Origin: Desmodus rotundus
Lineage: Eukaryota > Chordata > Mammalia > Chiroptera > Phyllostomidae
NCBI RefSeq assembly: GCF_022682495.2
Contig: NC_071397.1
Location: 15,529,082 to 15,593,081, forward strand
Length of the DNA stretch: 64,000 bases
Direction of reading: 5' to 3'
The notes beneath the pieces were generated by a model that was not told the DNA's origin, did no database searches, and saw only the letters and a list, made by a program, of their open reading frames with translations. Numbering within the stretch: position 1 is the first letter of the stretch; every line of letters starts with the position of its first letter. Made by a program: the position numbers and the translations under genes. Shown here piece after piece: positions 1 to 10,670 of this stretch.

Positions 1-880
1 CAAATGGTATTATTTCATCTTTTCCATGGCTAACTATTACTTCATTATATATACGTAAGTACTGCATCTTCTTTATCCAGTTAGGAATCTAAACACACTT
101 TGGTTGTTTCCAGGTCTTGGTCACCATGAGTCATGCTGCAATAAACATAGGGATGCATATATCTTTGCAAATAAATGTTTTCAATTTTTTAGGACAAATA
201 CTCAGAAGAAGGGTTTCTGGGTCATATAGTAACTCTATTCTTAATTATTTGAAGAGCCTCCGTACTGTTTTCCATAGTGGCTGTCCTGGTTTACATTACC
301 ACCAACAGTGAGTGAATGTTCTTTTTCCTCTGCAATCTCTCTAACACTCATTAATACTTGTCATATTGATAATAGCCATTCTAACAGGTGTGAGGTGGCA
401 TCTCTGTAGTTTTGATTTGTATAGCTTCCCTCATAGCTAGTGAAGTTTAGCATTTTTTCATATATGTATCTGTTAGCCATTTGTATGTCTTCTTGGGAGA
501 AGTGTCTGTTCAATTTTTAGTTGTACTGCATATTTGTTTGGTGTTGAGGTGTATGAGTTTTCAATATATATTTTTTCAATATATTTTGGATATTAACACC
601 TTGTTGGAGCTGCTGTTTGCAAATATCTTCTCCCATTCAGTTGGTTGCTTTTCATTTTGTTTGCAGGGTTTTTTGTTTGTTTGTTTGCTCTGCAGAAGCT
701 TTTTAGTTTGATGTAGTAACATTTACTTATTTTTGCCTTTACTTCCTTTGCCTTTAGGGTCAAGTTCATAAAAATCCTCCCTAAGACTAAGTGTCATAAG
801 TTTAGTACTTATGTTTTCTTCTATGTAATTAATTGTTTTAGATCTTACATCAAAGACTTAAATATAAGACCACTATGTTG
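1..880 (-). mobile_element. LINE-1 fragment (ORF2 3' part), off left edge
   Basis: Read on the minus strand, this is the C-terminal part of LINE-1 ORF2. The run corresponding to 'ccacctcacacctgttagaa', the 'actatggaaaacagtacgga' segment and the 'gcaaagatatatgcatccct' segment appear in the usual L1 order. ORF2 encodes the endonuclease/reverse transcriptase of LINE-1 retrotransposition; here it is broken by many stops, so it is a dead copy. The L1 3' end lies beyond the left edge, and similarity fades near 870 at the segment equivalent to 'cttaagtctttaat'. The open frames at 117-311 and 481-711 are antisense to it and not genes. Confidence 0.92.
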
Positions 881-1370
881 AAATTTTTAAATCCCTTTGG
901 ACATCTGATTGGAGATGTGGGCAGATGTGTATGTGAACTTTTTTTCTCAGGAGAGAGAATTGTATTGGAAATTGAGATCTGGAAGCCATTAATTAGTCCA
1001 TGTTCTATATCTGGGGTCACCGGAGATGAGGAGAAACCATGTAGAGTGGGGGATGGGAAGTGGCCCAGTAAAGCATGTAAAGAGTGCCAACATCAAAGCA
1101 GAGGAGGGGGAGCCTGGAAAGCAGACTGTGAGGAACGACCGTGAATAGAGGAGGAAAGCTATGACAGCTCATGGCACCGTGACATTGAGAAAGGAGCAAT
1201 TCTAGAATGGATGTTTATAAGGACAAAATAATCCAGGGAAATCACACAAGTTGGGTACTTAGGAATATTGACTGGATCCGAAAACAAAGCCATCAGGACT
1301 CTTTGGAAGCGAGAATGCATGAAGTGGTGAAAGAATTCTAACTTGACCTGTGTTGATTTACATCTTTAAT
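881..1370 (+). repeat. Probable ancient mammalian interspersed repeat fragment
   Basis: The stretch around 1020-1200 (GGAGGAAAGC, then TCATGGCACCGTGACATTGAG) resembles the distal part of a long, old mammalian repeat whose better-known core reads like 'GGAAGGCTTCC...GGACCTGA'. Related pieces seem to lie at 4960-5470, 16430-17110 and 52300-52440. I cannot name the family with certainty. The 89-codon plus frame at 875-1144 and the 60-codon minus frame have no recognisable domain. Confidence 0.35.
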
Positions 1371-1737
1371 TCAAAAGTTGAGTAACAAGGTTAGCAACAA
1401 CTTTAGATAGTGACGTCCCTTCCATAAGAGAAGAAGTAAAATGAAGTCTACGTCTTAAAAGACAAGCAAGTGAACTAAAGAAAGGGAAGTATAAAGTGAA
1501 AAGACACCAAGGAAAACAAACAGTATGAGAAAGCCGACTAATCACTTTACAAAGGTTCAGGGAGATGAATTCCTAAGTTTTTATTGTCATCTCTGTGGAT
1601 GCTTATTATTTTAACATGAAAGTTCCCTTCCTCATACGTTAGCCACATGGTTGTTTCCACGTGGAAACATCCTACTTCTCTTAGCTTACGTCAGACTTAA
1701 TCTTCCTCAAGTTAAAATGAGGCTATATATCCTTTGC
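1371..1737. other. Single-copy AT-rich DNA, nothing recognised
   Basis: No long open frame, repeat signature or structured RNA was recognised in this interval. Confidence 0.5.
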
Positions 1738-1915
1738 ATGCATTAACTTATGTAACTTCTTAAAAAGCCATCTAAGACGGATAGAATTAGTAGAATGAAT
1801 CTGAAAACTATGGCACAGAGAATTTAATAATTTAAGCTTGTTGAGTGGTGGATCTGGAAGCAAACCCAGAGTCCCAGACTCTAGATTGTGTTCTTATTAC
1901 TATAGATACTGCCTC
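1738..1915 (-). repeat. MIR SINE, minus orientation
   Basis: Successive matches to the reverse complement of MIR are visible: GCATTAACTTA, then ATGGCACAGAGAATTTAATAA, then GATCTGGAAGCAAACCCAGA, GTCCCAGACTCTAGA and GATACTGCCTC. MIR is a tRNA-derived SINE mobilised by L2 early in mammalian history and has no coding role. The copy is near complete but diverged. Confidence 0.85.
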
Positions 1916-2377
1916 TCCATGAAATCATCATTAAAGCAAATTATTTATCAGTAACCAATTCTACTTGAGATTTTTTAAATCAGCTACATACGTATGTGTT
2001 ATATATTGTGTTTATTCAACTAAATTGTGAGCTTCATAAAGGAAGAAAATGTACTGGATGCTTGCTGAGTTTTGACTAGCCAACCTGCAATCATTTTTCT
2101 TCTGATAGAAGTACCCAAATTTTCCCTTGGGGAGACACCATATTCCATTTTTTTCATGCATTTCCACCCTGCATTAGATGACCCAGCTCATATTAGTCAG
2201 TAGACACCAAATCTGCTGGAAGTACTGATTTATTTAGGAGTTGAGGGCAATTGAGCCCAACCAGAGTGAATACTTGAACCTGTGGGATGAACTTCCTCAG
2301 AAATACATTCTTGTCTACTGAACTTAAACCTTGAAGAATGTGAGCTTAAAGCTTTTACATGAACTCAATCATGCTTA

Positions 2378-2535
2378 AGAAAAAAAAAACACAAAGAAGG
2401 CTAATCTGAGAGAAGCAAGAAATGATGATGATAAAGAAAGGGAAAAAAGAAAGGAAAGGGGAGAAGAGGGGAACAATAAAAAAAGAGATAAAAAAAGAAA
2501 AAGAAAATAGAAATTGGAAAAAGATAGAAAATTAT
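2378..2535. repeat. Purine-rich low-complexity tract
   Basis: Nearly uninterrupted A/G on the plus strand, with loose GAAA and GGAAAA units. A minus-strand frame at 2375-2581 exists only because the complement is TTC/CTT-rich and yields an F/L/S-rich string, so it is not a gene. Confidence 0.85.
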
Positions 2536-2539
2536 TTTC

Positions 2540-2690
2540 AGCATCTACAAAGTGTTTTGTCACTGAAGTAGACACTTTCATACAGATTATCCATTTAATG
2601 TTTATAAAAATCTTGTGAGGAAGAAAACAAATGAGTAAGGCACAATCTCAGATCTAACTCCAAATTTTAGTTTTATTCACAACTTTATGC
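2540..2690 (-). repeat. MIR fragment, minus orientation (diverged)
   Basis: The sequence ACTTTCATACAGATTATCCA, followed by TTTAATGTTTATAAAAATCTTGTGAGG and a GTAAGG block, follows the MIR reverse-complement order (size/threshold block, 'TTTAATCCTCACAA', then the gap and the 'GATGAGGAAACTGAGG' position). Divergence is high, so the boundaries are approximate. Confidence 0.55.
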
Positions 2691-3560
2691 ATTTGCTTAT
2701 AAGGTATGAAAACTAGTATAATATCTTTAGCATTTTTATATTTAATATGAAAGATAAATTTGGTTGATATTGATGGTAATGATAATGTACTGATATAAGA
2801 TATACTTTTTATAAACATAGCATTATTGTGAATTTTACTCTGAAAATAAAATGTGTAGTTTATGTATTAGAAATATGTATTGCAGCTCTAAGAATAATCT
2901 AATTTTTTATAATAGCATCTTCAATTCTTAATGATTGTCACCATATTCTATTGTTATTTAAATTATCCCCCCAAACCTAGGAAATATATATTTTTTATAC
3001 CAGATAAATAGCAATAAAGGCTGATTATATTTATTTCACCAGTTGTTTAGCTTCAGGGAAATGACAATAGGGAGAGTATGAATAAAGTAGTACAGGAAAA
3101 GGGTTCAACAGAAAACGGATAATTTTAAATTATTCACATCATTATAGGTTGATATTATCAAAGTTATTTTATAAAGCTTAAGCCCAACAAATTCATGCTT
3201 CTATTTATCATCATATTTCTATTATCAGGAGGCTTGTCAGGATACACATAATATTTTCTCATAAGATTTATAATTTTGTTAGAAATTCTAATAAAGTTTA
3301 TTGAAAATCTTTATGTTTCACAGGATTTTTTTTCTGTCATTCAGAAATTGTTTAAAGATGGCCTGTTAAGAGATACCTCATTCACTTTCTGAAAACTCTA
3401 TATTTCAAAAGCATGTTTAATGTAGAGTCCCTGAGAATATCTGTCTGGGTCAAGATTGCCTTCTTCCTGATTGTGTAATTAGGGGATTAAAGGAGTAAAT
3501 GTGGGAAATGTAAGAGCAAATATGAAAGTTTAGGTTCAGTTGCATACCCCAAAACTCCTC
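2691..3560. other. AT-rich single-copy DNA, nothing recognised
   Basis: No coding signal or repeat family recognised. The tract is strongly A/T biased with short homopolymer runs. Confidence 0.5.
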
Positions 3561-4200
3561 ATTCCTGGGTATTAAAAAGTGAGGCCAGATGGTAGGATAT
3601 GTGACATTGTGATTCGCAATACTTCACTTGCCAGAAAAAATGGCATCCATTTAGACTTCAGTTTGCCACAGAGGGAAAATGACTGCAGTGAGCGTTTGCT
3701 GACTGTGTCTCTCTGGAACCACTTCCCTGTGTTGTCTAGTACTAGAGAGCTTTCCTCCCATGGAATGCACGCACAATACGTCTCAGGCGACCTCACCTCT
3801 CCAGGAGGGGTTACTCACTTGGACCAATCAGAGGAACCCGGTTGCCCAAACACAGTCAGCCAAACTGAGCCTAACAAAACCTTCTTTAAATTTTGGTCAA
3901 GAATGGTGGCCATTTAGCTCGCCTGTGAAGAGGACTTACATCAGAGAAAAGACACAGACAGTGAGCTTTGAAGACAACCTCTGTAAAGGTTGATCCAGAC
4001 AAAGCTGATTACAGCCACGCCCCTAATTTTCCAGTTATCAGAGACACAAATTTTCTTACTATACCTTGCAATCAAAAGTGTCTTAATGTCACTTCAATAA
4101 ATTTAATTTTTAAAAAAAGATTGAGAGCTTTTAAATCACAAAGAGAAAAAAAAAGTATCCTGACTAAAACAGAACTAGTTGAAGCACAGTTAAAATTCTT
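3561..4200. other. Unassigned segment, possibly an old LTR or other repeat
   Basis: This stretch is richer in G+C than its surroundings and holds overlapping open frames on both strands (112 aa at 3579-3917 plus, 74 aa minus). None resembles a known domain and none has convincing splice or start context. Text such as GGACCAATCAGAGGAACC and, near the end, AAAAGTATCCTGACTAAAAC recalls the promoter and 3' ends of old LTRs, but I cannot assign a family. It could equally be unique DNA. Confidence 0.25.
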
Positions 4201-4955
4201 TTCTAAAGACTTTTCTAAAGGCTGAAGGATTTTACAAATCAAGACTTTGAGTAAGATAACATCTCAAATATATGTGCCTCACTAATTAGTAATTATGCAA
4301 TAAAAATACTACTAACAAGTTAGAATTCTCTTAAAAGACACTGGCTATCACATTAGCTTAAGAAATACTTTTACTTGTGTAGGGCTTCCTGACTTGGAGA
4401 TTGTTATAGAAAACTTATGTGTTGTTAAGAGAAACTAAGGTTTTAAAAAGACATCTAAGAATTTTCATCAGCTTCCAAGATAATCACAGAATATATCTAA
4501 AAATTAGCAAAATTTGAAAATGCAACTTAAATTGTGGGTACAAACAATACTGTTGTTTAATTATTTGTATAATTGAAACCCTGCCTCTTACCCTTCTCCA
4601 CTTCGCTGCTAAAATAAAATGTGCAGCATTTTGTTTGTTTCTCATTATAATTAATAGTAATTAGCAAAGGGAACCCAAGTTTTCTCTTTTCCTTTAAACT
4701 AAATATGAGAAGCATCAAAATATTTTTTAAAAGCTCTCCTAGGTTACATCTCATTTTTCTTTAGATTTTCATAAAATCTATAGAATTAAGCTGTGTTCCA
4801 TATAAAAAAACTCAGCCAGATAATGCGGAAGAGAATAAGGTTTCTGGCAGAGCAGGTGATTCTCTTGCCTCCAGGAGGATTTCTAAATTCCTCCTCTTTA
4901 AAGTATATTTAGCCATCTAAGCTATTAGACCACGGGGGATGTCTCAATGTCAATT
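4201..4955. other. Single-copy DNA, nothing recognised
   Basis: No supported gene or repeat. A 65-codon minus frame at 4557-4754 has no recognisable motif. Confidence 0.5.
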
Positions 4956-5475
4956 GAGTTAAATAATCATAAATCGAGCCTTAATTATGTGCTAAAACAG
5001 TGCCAGAAACTGGCATTAAGAAACTAATTAAAATATAGATCCTAAATGAAAGAAGCGTGTATTCTAGTGTGGAATGCAGAAATGCAAACCAGAATTTACA
5101 CAGGGTGATAGGAATTTTATCGTGAATGGGCACAACAGAAATCAGAAGATGGTTAACTCTCTTTAGGAGAATTAGGGAAAGATAACCTTGAGCTCATCTT
5201 TAGACTGAGTTCACTAGGGTGAGGGTATTCCTGGCAGAAGGGAAAGTATACCAAAGGCCTACAGTCATGAAGACACAACATAGTTTATTTTCAGCTAACA
5301 GGTTAGTATTGCTTCAAAATGATACACATTGAGAACTTCATCTAGCCTAGTTCAAGACAAGACTGGTGCGAAAGTCAGGATCCATGTCAGGAGGAATCCT
5401 TATGCAGTCTTTTGAGACTTTATTTTTAGGGAACGAAGAATAAGACTAACAACAAAGTCTAGATGTAGTAGATTA
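4956..5475 (+). repeat. Ancient mammalian interspersed repeat fragment
   Basis: The order 'CACAGGGTGATAGGAATTTT', 'TTAGGAGAATTAGGGAAAGA', 'GGTATTCCTGGCAGAAGGGA', 'CAAAGGCCTACAGTCATGAAG' and 'TCAGGAGGAATCCTTATGCAG' follows the layout of a widespread old mammalian repeat in plus orientation (aggregate 'GGCAGAGGGAACAG...AAAGGCCCTGAGG'). The family name is uncertain to me. Confidence 0.5.
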
Positions 5476-5512
5476 TATATATAAGTCTATATATTATATA
5501 TATATATATATG
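5476..5512. repeat. (TA)n microsatellite
   Basis: An alternating T/A run, interrupted once by AAGTC, ending in a pure stretch of TA units before TGGCTG. Confidence 0.9.
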
Positions 5513-6055
5513 GCTGTTCTTTTCTGCATTGATTGTTCTGTTGAACAATGGGTACACCCAACCTTTTCTGCAGATGACATTGGTTAAAGTTAACATTTCA
5601 TCTGCACAATGATACACTACAGGCATAACTGTAATCCATTATATAAATTGAACATAGAAATATGTACATGATAATATGTTAAAGGAGAAAGAGTTTTAAT
5701 ACATTTTATGTTGCACCTCAGCTCTATTCTCAGTACTTCTTTAAGGTAAATTTTTTTCCTCCAATTTCTTAACTTTAAAAATGAGGAGGCACTATTTTTT
5801 AAAAGATAAAAATAATAAAGCCATTTTCATTTTCATTTCTGCCAAGTATTTAGAAGTTGGATTCTGCAGTCCAGTACTTTGATCTGGTGGTGTAAGGAGA
5901 TAAATGTTATGTTCATTAAAAGGTGCTCTGCAAAGTATTAAGTGATTCATGAGTGCCACCCAAAATATCTTCATCTGATATCACCATTAATATATCTGGT
6001 TACTAAGCCAGATATTGGGGAGTTATTCTTGCCTCTTTAAATTACTCTCCCTCTC
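5513..6055. other. Single-copy DNA, nothing recognised
   Basis: No gene or clear repeat; the short minus frame at 5792-5974 lacks any family resemblance. Confidence 0.45.
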
Positions 6056-6835
6056 ACATTGAAATATCTACTAAGTGTAACCAATTTTACCTGTAAAAGA
6101 TTTATCATAATCATTCCTTTTTCTTTATCACCATTACCACAATTATAACAAGTATTCACTATGTCTTTACTGAAGTAATTCCTAACTAGTCTCCTTTTCA
6201 GCAGTCTTGTTATTATCAAAAGTAACCCTCATATAGTGGCCAAAATGGATGGCAAAGAACAGAAAGGTGAATATCTCATTCCCCTATTTACAGCCCTTTG
6301 GGTTATCCTATCCATGGCATAGAGTTTGATTTGTTAGCATGAGAAAAAAGATCTTTCATGCCTAAGCCTCTGAATTCTCTGGCTTCATCATGCAGCACTC
6401 TCTGCCTGATACTTCATGGGCCAATAGATACTTTCTGCTGGTAACTTCCAATCACACAGGGCTATTTCTCACATCTGTGCTTTTGCTTTTGAGCCTAACC
6501 TCCATTTCTAGAATTTCCTGCCCTGAACTTCATCTAGCCTAGTCATCCTCCAAGACTCCAATTACCACCTCTTCCTAATCATACACTCACTCTCACCTAA
6601 TTCAAGCGGGGACTTTGTGCCTTGGCATCTTGTTTTGATTAAAATATCCTGTCCACAACTCTATTACTATCACAATATATTATTTGCAACTGTCTTTATG
6701 TCAGCTTCATCACATTAAATAAATCTCCTTGATAAAAGGTATTGTATCATAATCCACTTTGTGTTCCAGCACCTATCACAACGCCTGGATCATGGTAAGT
6801 TCTCGAATTGCTATATAAATAGACAGAAAAGCAAT
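6056..6835 (+). mobile_element. LINE-2 (L2) 3' end
   Basis: The plus strand follows the L2 3' region in order: a 'CATGGCATAGAGTTTGATTTG' block, 'CACTCTCTGCCTGATACTTC', 'TGTGCTTTTGCTTTTGAGCC', 'GAATTTCCTGCCCTGAAC', 'TCATCCTCCAAGACTCCAAT', 'ACTCTATTACTATCACAATA', then 'GTGTTCCAGCACCTATCACA' and 'CGCCTGGATCATGGTAAGTT'. These are the positions of the degenerate reverse-transcriptase tail and 3'UTR of L2, the autonomous partner of MIR. The copy is heavily mutated and non-coding. Confidence 0.85.
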
Positions 6836-6839
6836 TAGA

Positions 6840-7610
6840 ATAGTTTATAAATGCATGGGCAGTTCGTAAACCCTTCACTCAAAAAGCAAAAGTTTAATTA
6901 TTCCTAAGGATTGGTAAAGGGACAGACAGACAAAGGAAGGTAATTCCAGTAAAATGGGTGGGGGCAGGGGAAGTTTTACTAAAGCTTTCAGGCTGAAATG
7001 TACAAACATGTCTCAGTGTAACTAGAGTTGAAACTTTCTTTAGACAAACACTTTGGTTTCTTCAGATGGAAACTTGAGATGAAAAACTTGAAGCCCTATA
7101 GAATTCACACTAAGAAGGAACATTCTACTAAAGAGAATAAGGGAATATTAAACAATTCCGAGTCCCTAGTAAGATATCATACACATACACACAGAAACTA
7201 CCTTATTACCGTATCTTGATCGTCTCAAAATGGAGAGCATAGAAATAAAATGCAATGCACAAAATACTTTGAAAATAGTTCAGGCTCAAATTAAGGTCAT
7301 GAGAATAGGAAGACACTGTATTGTATGATACTGAGAAATAATTTGTAGAAAATGTTGGCTGGTTAAAATTGATGAACGGGGAGAGGAAGCACAGACAATG
7401 ATCTGACATGTTCAAAACTAGGAGGGAAAATGATGCACCTATTGTAAAGAATGGGGCCCTCTAAAAGGAAGCCAATATTAGGGATCAATACAGAGGTCTG
7501 GTTAATCCCAGGTTGTGATTAATGTGACACTAGAACACCCAAGTGGAGATAGGTAGCAAGTGGCTGGACATGGGGACCTAATATTTAAGAGGAGCCCAGG
7601 ACTAATGAGG
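6840..7610. other. Single-copy DNA, nothing recognised
   Basis: No supported gene. The short frames at 7028-7219 and 7206-7415 overlap on opposite strands and lack recognisable motifs. Confidence 0.45.
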
Positions 7611-7614
7611 CAAA

Positions 7615-8294
7615 GTTAAAAATTATATTCATAAAAAGAAAATTACATACATCATGGCCACTAGACGGCTACAATAAAAAGCACAAAACTACGTGTTGGC
7701 AAAGATGTGGACAAAGTGGACCCCTCCTACACTGCTGGTGGAAATACAAAGCAGCATAGCCACCCTGGAGTACAGTTTGCAGTTCCTATGTTTCTTCTAA
7801 AGCGAAATAAAAACCTTACTATGTGATTAGGCAATTCCATATTTAGAAAGCTAGCCACAGAAAGCAAAAACATATGTCCACATAAAGACTTTAGTGTTCA
7901 TAACTCTTATTCACAATAAACTAAAATTGGAAAAATCCAAAAGTCCACCAACCAGTTAATGGATAAACAAAATATAGTATACCCACATAAAAAATACCAT
8001 TCAGTAAGAAAGAGGAGTAAAGTATATAAATATGGGTGAACCTCAAAAACATTATGTTATATGAATGAAGCCAAATACAGAAGACTACATATTGCCTGAT
8101 TCCATTCATGTGAAGTGTCCCTCCAAAAAAGGTAAATGAATACAAACAGAAAGCAGGCCCGTTGTTGCCTTGAATTGTGGGTAGGTACAGGAATTAACTA
8201 TAAATGGGCATGAGGGAGCTTTTGGGGGTTATAAAAATATTCTAAAAATGGATTGTGATACTAGTTATATAATCCTATATATTTACTAAAAAAC
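7615..8294 (+). mobile_element. Ancient LINE-1 (L1M-type) ORF2 end and 3'UTR
   Basis: Plus-strand matches include 'GATGTGGACAAAGTGGACCC', 'CACTGCTGGTGGAAATACAA', 'AAAGCAAAAACATATGTCCA', 'CCAGTTAATGGATAAACAAA' and 'GATTCCATTCATGTGAAGTG', followed by an L1M-type 3'UTR with 'GAGGGAGCTTTTGGGGGTTA'. High divergence marks it as an early mammalian L1 layer. The younger L1 piece starting near 8296 abuts or interrupts its end. Confidence 0.85.
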
Positions 8295-8295
8295 T

Positions 8296-9309
8296 ATACT
8301 ATAAGGCCATAGTAATCAAAAAAGCAAGGTACTGGCATAAAAACAGACACAAAGATCAATGGAACAGAATAGAGGACCCAGAAAGAAATCCATACCTTTA
8401 TAGTCAATTAATCTTTGGCAAAGGAAACAAGCACATACAATGGGCTAAAATAGTTTATTCAATAAATGGTGTTGGGAAAATTGGACCACCTTCTTACACC
8501 ACACACAAGAATAAATTCAAAATGGGTCAAAGGCTTAAATGTTAGACCCAAAACCATAAAAATCATACAAGAAAACATTGTCAGCAAAATCTTGGACATT
8601 GCTTGTAGCAATATTTTGTAAGGAAAAGAAAAAGAAAAAAAGAAAGAAATTGGACTACATCAAACTGAAAAGTTTTTGCACAGCAAAGGAAAACTTAAAC
8701 AAGATAAGAAGACAACCCACAGACTGAGAGAACATATTCACTGATACATCTGATAAGGGATTAATATCTAAAAGCTATAAAGAACTTATAAAACTCAACA
8801 CCAAAAAAAAAAAAAATAGGCAAAGGACCTGGATAGACACTTCTCCAAAAAGGATATTCAGATGGCCAATGGACATATGAAAAGATGCTCAATGTCAGTA
8901 ATGATGAAAGAAATGAAAACTAAGCCACAATGAGATATCTCACACCTATCAGAATGGCTATTATCAATAAATCAACAAATAACAAGTGCTCTTTTGCACC
9001 ATTGGTGGGAATGCAGACTGGTGCAGCCACTGTGGAAAGCAGTATGGATGTAACTCAAAAAATTAAAAATGGATCTGCCTTTTGACCCAGCTATCCCACT
9101 TCTGGAAATATATCTGAAGGAACCCAAAACACTATTTTGAAAGATCATAAGCACCCTTGTGTCCATTGCAGCATTATTTACAATAGCAGGATACGGAAAC
9201 AGCCCAAGTGTCCATCAGTGGATGAGTGGATAAAACAACTATGGGACACTTACACAATCGAATACTACTCAGCTTTTAAAAGAAGAAATTTTGATATTAT
9301 TATCAAATT
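8296..9309 (+). mobile_element. LINE-1 ORF2 fragment A (5'-truncated)
   Basis: The copy begins inside ORF2 at 'AAACTATACTATAAGGCCAT' and runs through 'AAGATCAATGGAACAGAATA', 'TCAATAAATGGTGTTGGGAA', 'CTGATACATCTGATAAGGGA', 'ATCTGCCTTTTGACCCAGCT' and 'CCAAGTGTCCATCAGTGGAT'. These are the reverse-transcriptase thumb and C-terminal segment of ORF2. It stops near 9280-9309, before the ORF2 end and 3'UTR, where the sequence jumps back to an earlier part of ORF2 (fragment B). Stops and frameshifts are frequent, so it is a pseudogene. Confidence 0.93.
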
Positions 9310-10436
9310 TAGAAAACAAAGTTAGAGGAATCACACTACCATTAGGTGTGATGGTACTACACACTTAGTACCATCACACCCACTGAAAAATACAACCCAC
9401 TGAATGGGAGGACATAGTCACTGACACATCTGAGAAGGAGTTAACATCCAAAATTTATAAAGAATTTACAAAACTCAGTACCAAAATACAAATTATCCAA
9501 TTAAACACTGGGCAAAAGATCTGAATAGATACTTCTCCAATGAGGACATACAGATGTCCAATAGCATCTGAAAAGATGTTCAATGTCACTAATTATCAGA
9601 GAAATATAAATTAAAATCACAGTGAGATATCATGTCACACATCTCAGAATGCCTATCATCAATAAATCAACAAAGAATAAGTTTGTTGACAAGGATGTGG
9701 AGAAAAGGGAATCCTGTGTACTCTTAGAGGGAATGCAGATTGGTTCAGTCACTGCGGAAAGTAGTATGAGGTTACCTCAAAAAATTAAAACTGGAACTGC
9801 CTTATGACCCAGGGATTCCACTTCTGGGGATTTATCCAAAGTTACCCAAAATACTTACTTGAAAGAACATGTGCATCCCAATGTTCATTGTGGCAGTATT
9901 TACAACTGCTGAGTTTTGCAAGCGGCCCAAGTGGCCATCAGTAGATGAATGGATAGAAAATGCTATGGCACATTTACTCAATGGAAAACCACACAGCTGT
10001 AAAAAAGAAAGAAATCTTACCTTTTGTCACAGCAAGGATGGACTTAAAGGATATTATGCTAAGTGAAATAAGCCAATCAGAGAAAGGCAAGTACCATAGG
10101 ATCTCACTTATATGTGGAATCCAATGAACAAAATGAAGTAACAAGCAAAACAGAGATAGACTCATAGGCTGACAGGTTTTGGGGGTGGGCATGGGGAACT
10201 AGGTGAGGGGTGGAGGGATTGAACAAAAAAGAAAACTCATGAACATGGACAACAGTGTGGTAATTTCTGGGAGTGAGCAGAAGAGGGTAAGTAGGGGTAA
10301 ATAGTGATGGAAGTAGCCTTGACTTGGAGTGGTGAACACAATACAATCCCCAGATGATGTATTATAGCATTGTACACCTGAAACCTGTATAATTGTGTTA
10401 ACCAGTATCACCTTAATAAATTCAATGAAAAAGGAA
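9310..10436 (+). mobile_element. LINE-1 fragment B with internal deletion, to the 3' end
   Basis: It opens with a short ORF2 piece (AGAAAACAAAGTTAGAGGAA TCACACTACC), which in intact ORF2 lies just upstream of where fragment A begins. After a hairpin it jumps to 'CAACCCACTGAATGGGAGGA' and continues to the 3'UTR, ending 'CACCTTAATAAATTCAATGA' plus an A-rich tail. Segments of A and B are therefore partly duplicated in tandem. The last part (10060-10436) is L1 3'UTR with 'GATGATGTATTATAGCATTG'. Non-coding relic. Confidence 0.92.
9345..9380. repeat. Perfect 15-bp inverted repeat (hairpin) at an L1 junction
   Basis: The arm GGTGTGATGGTACTA (9345-9359) is followed by the six-base loop CACACT and the exact reverse complement TAGTACCATCACACC (9366-9380). 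It sits exactly where two non-adjacent parts of LINE-1 ORF2 are joined. Confidence 0.97.
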
Positions 10437-10464
10437 AAAAGAAAAGCCAACCACAAAAAAGATA

Positions 10465-10670
10465 TTTCCTGGAAAGCCCAGGTCTACCATTTATCAGCTT
10501 TGTAACTATATGTAAGTTACTTAATTTCTTTGAGGTGCAGTTTCCTTAAACGCAAAATGAGAATAATAATCCCTTCTGTAGGACATGATTGTTAGACACA
10601 TTGATGATAAATACACAAACACATACACATTGTATAGTGCCCACCTCTTAGTAGGCATTCAAGAAATAAG
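10465..10670 (+). repeat. MIR SINE, plus orientation
   Basis: 'CAGCTTTGTAACTATATGTAAGTTACTTAATTT'-type text (split here as TATGTAAGTTACTTAATTTC), 'GCAGTTTCCTTAAACGCAAAA', 'TGAGAATAATAATCCCTTCT' and 'GTAGGCATTCAAGAAATAAG' follow the MIR core and 3' part in order. It lies immediately downstream of the L1 tail. Confidence 0.85.

Noticed and set aside
2375..2581. 68-codon minus-strand frame
   Set aside because: Produced by a purine-rich tract on the plus strand (F/L/S-rich translation).
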